Positions 61,425 through 64,000 of a stretch of DNA of 64,000 bases are shown here, piece by piece. Location of the stretch: NCBI RefSeq assembly GCF_005222805.1, contig NZ_STGC01000005.1, positions 1,340,456 through 1,404,455 of the forward strand. The letters run 5' to 3'. Source of the DNA: Devosia sp. FKR38. Lineage in GTDB: Bacteria; Pseudomonadota; Alphaproteobacteria; Rhizobiales; Devosiaceae. Positions within the stretch are counted from its first letter, which is position 1. The number at the start of each line of letters is the position of its first letter. Position numbers and translations under genes: made by a program. The notes beneath the pieces are model-generated. The model saw only the letters and a list, made by a program, of their open reading frames with translations, was not told the DNA's origin and did no database searches.

Positions 61425-62945
61425 CTAACCAGCCTCGCGCGCCATGGCGGCAAAAAAGGCCTCGGGGCTCGGCACTTCCTTGAGCCGCCGCCGCTCGATC
61501 TCGAAGAACCGGCTGCCCAGTCCGCGCACAAAGCTGCGGTCGTGGCTGACCAGGATCGAGGTGGCGCCGTGGCTGAGGATCTCGTCCTCGAGCTGCTCCT
61601 GCCCGACGATGTCGATGTGGTTGGTCGGTTCGTCGAGCAGATAGAGATTGGGTGCGCTCAGCCGCAGCGCCAATAGCCCCAGCCGCGCCCGTTGTCCGAA
61701 CGATAGCTCGCGGATCGGCCGATCCTGCTTTTCCACCACAAAGCCGGCGCCGGCCAACAGGCTCTTGCTGCGCTGATCGCCCAGGTCAAAGCGGTCGGTG
61801 ATATAGCCCAGCGGCGAGCTGGCATCGGGCAGATAGGCCATGGCCTGGTCGAGATAGCCGGCCACCACCTGCGGGCTGATGCGCAGCCCCTCGACAGTCG
61901 CCCCGGCCAGCGCCCGGCTGAGCAGGCCCATGAACTGCGACTTGCCGGCACCATTGCGCCCCAGAATGACAATGCGATCGCCCTGGAACACATGCAGCTT
62001 GTCGATGCGAAACAGCGGCTCGCCAACCGGCGTTTTCACCTCGACATTGTCCATCGCCAGCATCACCCGCGCTTGGGCGCCGCTGTTACTCAGGCGAATG
62101 TCGCCGCTGCGCTCCTTGTGCACCGACTGCAGCGATGCCTCGATCTTCTCGGCCCGCTCACGCAGATATTTTGACTTCACCACCAACAGGTCACTGCCCG
62201 AGTTGATCCCCACATTGGTCAGCTTGGCCGCTTGTTTGCGCAACCGGCTGACCTCCTTGAGCTCGCGCTCGCGTTTTGCTTCGGCCGCCTCGTCCGCCTC
62301 CGCCAGCGCCAGCCGGGCCTTGCTATAGGGCAAGGCATAGTAGGGCGAGGCGTCCGGGCGCAGGAACAGCGTGCGATTGGTGGTGGCGTCCAGGAACTGC
62401 CGGTCGTGGCTGGCGATCACCACCGGAATATTGCGCGCCGCCTGGTTGATCCAGGCTTCGAGCTGAAACAGCTTGGCCAGGTCCAGATGGTTGGTCGGCT
62501 CGTCCAGCAGCAGTGCATCGGGCTGCAGCACCCAGCAGCGGGCGATCAGCGCAATGCGCTGCCAGCCGCCGCTGAGCTGGCTCAGCACCCGTCCGCGCAG
62601 CGCCTCGGGCGTCTCGAACTCGTCCAGCACCACATCGACACGCCAGCTGTCGCTATCGCGGTCCGCCACCGGCAGCGCGTCGAGCACCGCATCATAGAGC
62701 GTCAGGCCCATGGCGCTGGCCGGCATGTCCTGCTCGACATAGCCCACGGTCAGCCCGCGCGAACGCACCAGCTCGCCCTGCGTCAGTTCGCCCTGCCCGG
62801 CCATGGCGCGCAGCAGCGTGGTCTTGCCGCGGCCATTGCCGGCCACCAGGCCCACACGGTCGCCGTCGCCGATGACGACATTGAGATTGGAAAAAAGCGT
62901 ATCAGTGGCCACCAGGCCGGCATTGCGGAGGCTGATCGAACCCAT
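61425..62945 (-). CDS. ABC-F family ATPase
   Basis: This 506-residue cytoplasmic protein has two ABC ATPase domains and no membrane segment, as in ABC-F ribosome-associated factors. Domain 1: Walker A GNGRGKTT, signature LSGGW, Walker B LLLDEPTNHLD. Domain 2: Walker A GRNGAGKSQ, signature LSFGQRARLGLL, Walker B LLDEPTNHID. The linker between (LKEVSRLRKQAAKL then HKERSGDIRLSN) is the charged arm. It may help resolve stalled ribosomes or confer antibiotic resistance; which subfamily (Uup, EttA or resistance) is not certain. Confidence 0.92.
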   Translation of the reverse strand: MGSISLRNAGLVATDTLFSNLNVVIGDGDRVGLVAGNGRGKTTLLRAMAGQGELTQGELVRSRGLTVGYVEQDMPASAMGLTLYDAVLDALPVADRDSDSWRVDVVLDEFETPEALRGRVLSQLSGGWQRIALIARCWVLQPDALLLDEPTNHLDLAKLFQLEAWINQAARNIPVVIASHDRQFLDATTNRTLFLRPDASPYYALPYSKARLALAEADEAAEAKRERELKEVSRLRKQAAKLTNVGINSGSDLLVVKSKYLRERAEKIEASLQSVHKERSGDIRLSNSGAQARVMLAMDNVEVKTPVGEPLFRIDKLHVFQGDRIVILGRNGAGKSQFMGLLSRALAGATVEGLRISPQVVAGYLDQAMAYLPDASSPLGYITDRFDLGDQRSKSLLAGAGFVVEKQDRPIRELSFGQRARLGLLALRLSAPNLYLLDEPTNHIDIVGQEQLEDEILSHGATSILVSHDRSFVRGLGSRFFEIERRRLKEVPSPEAFFAAMAREAG

Positions 62946-63067
62946 GTCTTGTAACTTTCCGGAGCGGCGCCAGCAGGCGCCAAGAGACCATCAGAATGCG
63001 GTCAGGTGACCGCCACGACGGGCAAACCAGAAAGGGGGATAGCCAAAAGCGTCCGAACCAGCTCCGG

Positions 63068-63136
63068 TCAGCCCTGCATCACATGCTGCAGGGCATAAAC
63101 AGGGCCACACTGACGATGATGCTCAAACACAATCAT
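63068..63136 (-). CDS. Possible 22-residue peptide
   Basis: The peptide MIVFEHHRQCGPVYALQHVM then two residues starts at an ATG preceded by AGGAGG at 5-6 nt spacing, the strongest Shine-Dalgarno in this stretch. It is too short to judge by codon use and I recognise no family. It could be a small protein or chance. Confidence 0.3.
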   Translation of the reverse strand: MIVFEHHRQCGPVYALQHVMQG

Positions 63137-63212
63137 GCAGCCCTCCTGTGACTGGCGTTGACGATGGCACCAGCGATAGCCAAACGGGCCACGGAAATCA
63201 ATCCGCAGCCAA

Positions 63213-63383
63213 TCAGACCAGGTAAAACAAGGCGGACACCAGAAACACCGCAGTGCCACGCGGTACACAGAGCTTGGCCAGCCGGTACGCAATACCAGAG
63301 AACCCGGCTTGCGGCCAAACACCGAAGGAAACCGAACCAGCCGGATTCTGATACGCAGAACGAAGAGTCCGTTGGGTTCGCAT
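63213..63383 (-). CDS. Possible 56-residue small protein, perhaps frameshifted
   Basis: The frame starts MRTQRTLRSAYQNPAGSVSF with TGGAG about 7 nt upstream and ends in a hydrophobic TAVFLVSALFYLV. The next frame continues with another hydrophobic stretch (LIGCGLISVARLAIAGAIV) to about 63133, so a longer membrane protein broken by a frameshift is possible. No family recognised. Confidence 0.25.
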   Translation of the reverse strand: MRTQRTLRSAYQNPAGSVSFGVWPQAGFSGIAYRLAKLCVPRGTAVFLVSALFYLV

Positions 63384-63514
63384 ACGGCAACTCCAGACAA
63401 AAACCGTATGTCCACTGATCTACCAGCCGGCGTTTAAGAAAGTGCTCCCAAGAAGCAAACGGAACGTAAATCAGGCGCCCGATCTTGGGACGACTTTGTC
63501 TCTATCCCAGTCCT

Positions 63515-63832
63515 TTAGCGAGCCCGGCGCAGCTTGCGCTGGCTCTCGATCTGCCCGGTGCAATAGTTGAAATCGAGCAGATAGACCCAGGCACCCTTGG
63601 TCGCCTGCACCTGCACATGCTTGCTATCGGGCACATTGAGCAGGATGTCGCTATAGCCACGGGCCGCCACCGCAGTGCGGATCTCGTGATCGTTCATGCA
63701 GCTCAGACGCTCGGCAAAGAAATCCGAACGCTCATCGCCAAACATGATGCCGAAACGCTGCGCCTGGGCCGGGGCAAGTGTGCCCAGGCCCAGGACAGCC
63801 GCCAAAACCAGTGCCGATGTCCATCGCATCAT
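63515..63832 (-). CDS. Small secreted hypothetical protein
   Basis: This 105-residue protein has a Sec signal peptide (RWTSALVLAAVLGLGTLAPAQA) and a short mature domain with two Cys (RLSCMNDHEI, FNYCTGQI) that could form a disulphide. The start ATG at 63832 follows AGGAGG by about 5 nt; GTG 63835 is an alternative. I recognise no named family. It directly follows another secreted protein gene on the same strand (30-nt gap), so they are probably co-transcribed. Confidence 0.8.
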   Translation of the reverse strand: MMRWTSALVLAAVLGLGTLAPAQAQRFGIMFGDERSDFFAERLSCMNDHEIRTAVAARGYSDILLNVPDSKHVQVQATKGAWVYLLDFNYCTGQIESQRKLRRAR

Positions 63833-63862
63833 CACGTCCTCCTGGCAGCGTCAGCGCTGACC

Positions 63863-64000
63863 TCAGTTGCCGAAATTGAACTGGAAGCCGAATCCCGAAC
63901 CATTGCCGAACTGGCCACCATGGTGACCACCGTGCTGGCCACCCTGGCCGGGGGCGCGACCGATGCGCTCGGGCGGGCTGACGCGGCCGGAGCACTTGTC
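63863..64000 (-). CDS. Gly/His-rich protein, C-terminal part only (5' end outside window)
   Basis: The frame enters from the right edge and ends DKCSGRVSPPERI, then a Gly/Gln/His-rich tail (GQHGGHHGGQFGNGSGFGFQ) with a final FNFGN. The His-rich run could bind metal. Start and identity are not visible. It lies 30 nt upstream of the small secreted protein gene on the same strand. Confidence 0.6.
   Translation of the reverse strand, partial: DKCSGRVSPPERIGRAPGQGGQHGGHHGGQFGNGSGFGFQFNFGN

Larger units (their letters stand above)
62946..63514. other. Low-GC, weakly coding region
   Basis: About 570 nt with visibly lower GC than its flanks. Two short minus-strand reading frames have good ribosome-binding sites and are listed separately. 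Otherwise no recognisable gene, RNA or repeat. The composition shift could mark a degraded gene or an unannotated RNA. Confidence 0.4.

Overview
The window is GC-rich (roughly 60-65% by eye) chromosomal DNA from an alphaproteobacterium, most likely a Hyphomicrobiales member close to Devosia. The main evidence is the order tig - clpP - clpX - lon - HU - tRNA-Val - tRNA-Asp, a known alphaproteobacterial arrangement, together with a glnB-glnA operon and protein sequences that look rhizobial or devosial. The genus call is inference. Start codons were chosen by ribosome-binding sites and family fit, so many are shorter than the maximal open frame.

Positions 1-16.5 kb are dominated by envelope transport. 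A minus-strand operon encodes an outer-membrane factor, an RND adaptor, an RND pump, an ABC half-exporter and, at the window edge, an OmpR-type response regulator. It is followed by a ketone-body module (thiolase and both CoA-transferase subunits) divergent from a PAS-LuxR regulator, then by a four-gene operon that matches E. coli ytcA-mdtN-mdtO-mdtP in gene order.

Positions 16.6-28.2 kb hold single genes: a VOC protein, a GNAT acetyltransferase, a DUF2161 protein, Tex, a large chemoreceptor, a broken alpha/beta hydrolase, and M24 and M20 peptidases. Positions 28.5-34.3 kb hold a dipeptide-type ABC importer divergent from the peptidases. Its binding protein reads as a circular permutation of the usual family-5 fold, which is the most unusual item in the window. 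A large autotransporter with an internal duplication follows (34.8-38.6 kb).

Positions 39-60.5 kb are the housekeeping backbone read right to left: glnBA, tRNA-Leu, tig, clpP, clpX, lon, HU and two tRNAs. Accessory cassettes interrupt it: NAD(P)HX repair plus a P450, YCII and HxlR genes, two divergent citrate synthase paralogs plus arginase, and a tetR/tetA-like efflux pair with three operators. Positions 60.6-64 kb contain a PilZ protein, an ABC-F ATPase, a weakly coding stretch and two small secreted proteins. No CRISPR array, rRNA, insertion sequence or prophage was seen.
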